The translations under genes and the position numbers were made by a program. A model generated the notes under the pieces. That model did not search any database and had not been told where the DNA came from. It saw only the letters and a list, made by a program, of their open reading frames with translations. Positions 6,590 through 8,104 of a DNA stretch of 8,104 nucleotides are shown here, in pieces; position 1 is the stretch's first letter; each line of letters begins with the position of its first letter. Source of the stretch: Candidatus Gastranaerophilales bacterium (GTDB taxonomy: Bacteria > Cyanobacteriota > Vampirovibrionia > Gastranaerophilales > Gastranaerophilaceae); the NCBI GenBank assembly GCA_944323945.1, contig CALUUL010000069.1, positions 1 through 8,104 of the forward strand, written 5' to 3'.

Positions 6590-7476
6590 TTATTTATCCC
6601 TTCGGAAATTTTCTCTACTATTCCTATTAAAATCTCAGATTTAATATTATTTGAGTTTAGTATATCACAAGCTTTATTACAAAGAAATAGTGCTTGTTTT
6701 TTTGCTTCATCCAATCCATACATTGAAACATATGTTGATTTTTCTACATTTATATCTTTTCCAGGAGTTTTACCAATTTCTTCCAAAGTTGCAGTTACAT
6801 CAAGGATATCATCATATATTTGAAAAGCATGACCGTAATACTCAGCAAATTTTGTTATATCTTCAATTTGTTTTTCATTAGCGCCGGCAATTATAGCTCC
6901 TGAACGAACAGCTAATTTAAAAAGTTTTGCGGTTTTGTATTCATATATAAAATCAAGAGTTTCTTTAGATATTTTCTTTTTCTCTGAATCAATGTCAACA
7001 ATTTGTCCTGAAATAATTCCATCAACACCTGCTGCTATAAAAAATTCATTTAAGAGCTTTAGTATTGTTTCAGGTTTAACCGAGGAGGGTGTCTTATCTA
7101 TAATAATTTTTGGTGCGAAACTTAGCAGAGCATCACCTGCCAGAACTGCCGTAGATTCACCAAAAACCTTATGATTTGTAGGCTTACCTCTTCTGAAATC
7201 ATCATTATCCATGCAAGGTAAATCATCGTGAATTAAACTTTGGCAATGAAGCATCTCTATAGCTGCAGCTGTAGGAATAATTTGTTCTATAGGGGCATTG
7301 AAAATAGTTGCTGTTTCTATTGCCATAACAGGTCTTAGTCTTTTACCTCCGGCTAGGAGTGAATATTTCATCGATTTATATATACTTTCAGGGTATACAA
7401 CTTTGATATATTTATCGATATGTTCATCTACAATGTTTTTTAATTTATTATATTTTTCTTTTGCCAAATCGTTCAT
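6580..7476 (-). CDS. ispA: Trans-prenyl diphosphate synthase (FPP/GGPP synthase type, IspA/CrtE)
   Basis: This enzyme condenses isopentenyl diphosphate with allylic diphosphates to make C15 or C20 prenyl diphosphates for quinone, cell-wall lipid carrier or other isoprenoid synthesis. The 298-aa length is normal for the family. The motifs are G-G-K-R-L-R-P at 43-49, the first Asp-rich motif D-D-L-P-C-M-D (Asp84, Asp85, Asp90) with R-R-G after it, G-K-T-P-G-K-D at 235-241, and the second Asp-rich motif D-D-I-L-D at 222-226. Residues just before the first motif set chain length in this family. Here position -5 is Gln79 and -4 is Ser80, rather than the Tyr at -5 of E. coli IspA, so product length cannot be called and a GGPP synthase is quite possible. 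It starts 4 bp after the rsgA stop with only a weak ribosome binding site, suggesting coupling to rsgA. Confidence 0.95.
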   Translation of the reverse strand: MNDLAKEKYNKLKNIVDEHIDKYIKVVYPESIYKSMKYSLLAGGKRLRPVMAIETATIFNAPIEQIIPTAAAIEMLHCQSLIHDDLPCMDNDDFRRGKPTNHKVFGESTAVLAGDALLSFAPKIIIDKTPSSVKPETILKLLNEFFIAAGVDGIISGQIVDIDSEKKKISKETLDFIYEYKTAKLFKLAVRSGAIIAGANEKQIEDITKFAEYYGHAFQIYDDILDVTATLEEIGKTPGKDINVEKSTYVSMYGLDEAKKQALFLCNKACDILNSNNIKSEILIGIVEKISEGINKCS

Positions 7477-7480
7477 AAAT

Positions 7481-8104
7481 TTATTCTATCTCATCCTTAT
7501 ACATTTTTTGTTTTAATGTTTTTCTTGAAACTGCTCTTTTTTTATGTGAAATCTTTGCCATTATCTTATTTTGATTGAATTTTGTATTTTTTTCATTTTT
7601 TATTGATTCTTTTGAAATTCTTTCTTCGTATTCTTTAGCTTCCGTTACAAATTTTTTATAACTTTCGAATCGTGTTTCATCCATGTTCATTATGATTTCT
7701 TTATAAGAACAACCGTCTTCATTTATGTGCAAACAGTCTTTATATTTGCACACATAATCGTAGTCTTTCGTTTCTACAAATAGATTTTTAATTTCGCTTG
7801 GTAATATGAAATCAAATTTTAAGTGCGAAAAACCAGGAGTATCAACAATAAATGTGTTTTTCTGAATTTCAATTAATTCACAATGTCTTGTTGTATGAAC
7901 ACCTTTCTTTGTTTTATCACTAACAGGGAGAGTTCTTTGCTTTGATGTATTTAAAATAGCATTTATTATCGAAGATTTACCAACACCGGATGCACCGCAA
8001 AGAATCGATGTATTATTCTCTAATATCGGTTCAATTTGATCAAGTCCTGTTTTTGTTAGTGCAGATGTAAAAATAACTTGATAATTTAATGGTATATAAA
8101 TATC
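7481..8104 (-). CDS. rsgA: Ribosome small-subunit-dependent GTPase A (C-terminal 207 residues; 5' end outside window)
   Basis: RsgA is a circularly permuted GTPase that acts in late 30S subunit maturation. The frame is open to the right edge; the N-terminal OB-fold and G4 motif, roughly the first 100 residues, lie beyond 8104. In the visible part, T-S-A near residues 13-15 fits G5. The P-loop G-A-S-G-V-G-K-S-S is at 37-45, the switch region G-V-H-T-T-R at 68-73, and D-T-P-G at 88-91. The zinc-binding pattern C-x4-C-x-H-x5-C is formed by Cys119, Cys124, His126 and Cys132. The order P-loop, switch, DTPG, zinc knuckle is typical of RsgA. After the usual S-Y-K-K end of the domain there is a lysine-rich tail of about 50 residues that may contact rRNA. 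It is the first visible gene of the minus-strand operon, 4 bp before ispA. Confidence 0.95.
   Translation of the reverse strand, partial: DIYIPLNYQVIFTSALTKTGLDQIEPILENNTSILCGASGVGKSSIINAILNTSKQRTLPVSDKTKKGVHTTRHCELIEIQKNTFIVDTPGFSHLKFDFILPSEIKNLFVETKDYDYVCKYKDCLHINEDGCSYKEIIMNMDETRFESYKKFVTEAKEYEERISKESIKNEKNTKFNQNKIMAKISHKKRAVSRKTLKQKMYKDEIE

Larger units (their letters stand above)
4457..8104 (-). other. Probable operon rsgA-ispA-DUF212-histidine kinase
   Basis: Four genes on the same strand are separated by a 4-bp gap, a 10-bp overlap and a 6-bp gap, leaving no room for internal promoters or terminators between them. Co-transcription is inferred from this spacing. The promoter must lie beyond 8104. 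No intrinsic terminator follows the kinase; the downstream sequence is the 3' part of the convergent SGNH gene. Confidence 0.8.

Noticed and set aside
7481..7753. Separate 90-aa gene starting at GTG 7753
   Set aside because: The frame is open upstream to the window edge and encodes the RsgA P-loop and switch motifs, so this is only the C-terminal part of rsgA.
1..8104. Mobile element, phage, toxin-antitoxin or defence system
   Set aside because: No transposase, integrase, nuclease, helicase or terminal inverted repeats were seen. Apart from the lipoprotein and the small gene, every gene is assigned to a housekeeping, envelope or sensor family.

Overview
This is a very AT-rich (roughly 70% or more A+T by eye) bacterial chromosomal window with tightly packed genes. 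It holds eight protein-coding genes, two of them cut by the window edges. I see no rRNA, tRNA, CRISPR array, insertion sequence or phage gene. The best guess at origin is a gut-type relative of the non-photosynthetic Cyanobacteria (Melainabacteria/Gastranaerophilales). The reasons are a CrtE/IspA-type prenyltransferase directly followed by a 'divergent PAP2' (DUF212) gene, a pairing I recall from cyanobacteria; the very low GC; and the style of the large surface protein. This is inference from memory, not a search result.

Left region (1-1829, minus strand): the first 609 residues of a large putative lipoprotein. It has an unusually long polar N-terminal stretch before the lipobox, three degenerate LysM-like segments, one EF-hand-type calcium loop, a cysteine cluster, and a Pro/Thr/Glu tail encoded by an 18-bp tandem repeat that runs off the window. 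A divergent intergenic region (1830-2001) separates it from a small unrecognised gene on the plus strand (about 74 aa, 2002-2226).

Middle: hisS (histidyl-tRNA synthetase, minus strand, 2231-3451) converges with the small gene at a 4-bp gap. A 98-bp divergent promoter region separates hisS from a membrane-anchored SGNH-hydrolase-like gene on the plus strand (3550-4467).

Right region (4457-8104, minus strand): an apparent four-gene operon in the order rsgA (3' part only), ispA/GGPPS-type prenyl synthase, DUF212 divergent PAP2 protein, and a soluble PAS-GAF sensor histidine kinase. Gaps are 4 bp, a 10-bp overlap and 6 bp, so co-transcription is likely; the promoter lies beyond 8104. The kinase gene overlaps the 3' end of the SGNH gene tail-to-tail by 11 bp. 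The operon joins ribosome maturation, isoprenoid chain synthesis, a putative membrane phosphatase and a cytoplasmic sensor, with no response regulator in view.

Most of the window is ordinary housekeeping content. The least explained parts are the left-hand lipoprotein with its LysM-like repeats and evolving tandem tail, the small orphan gene, and the sensor kinase attached to an isoprenoid operon.
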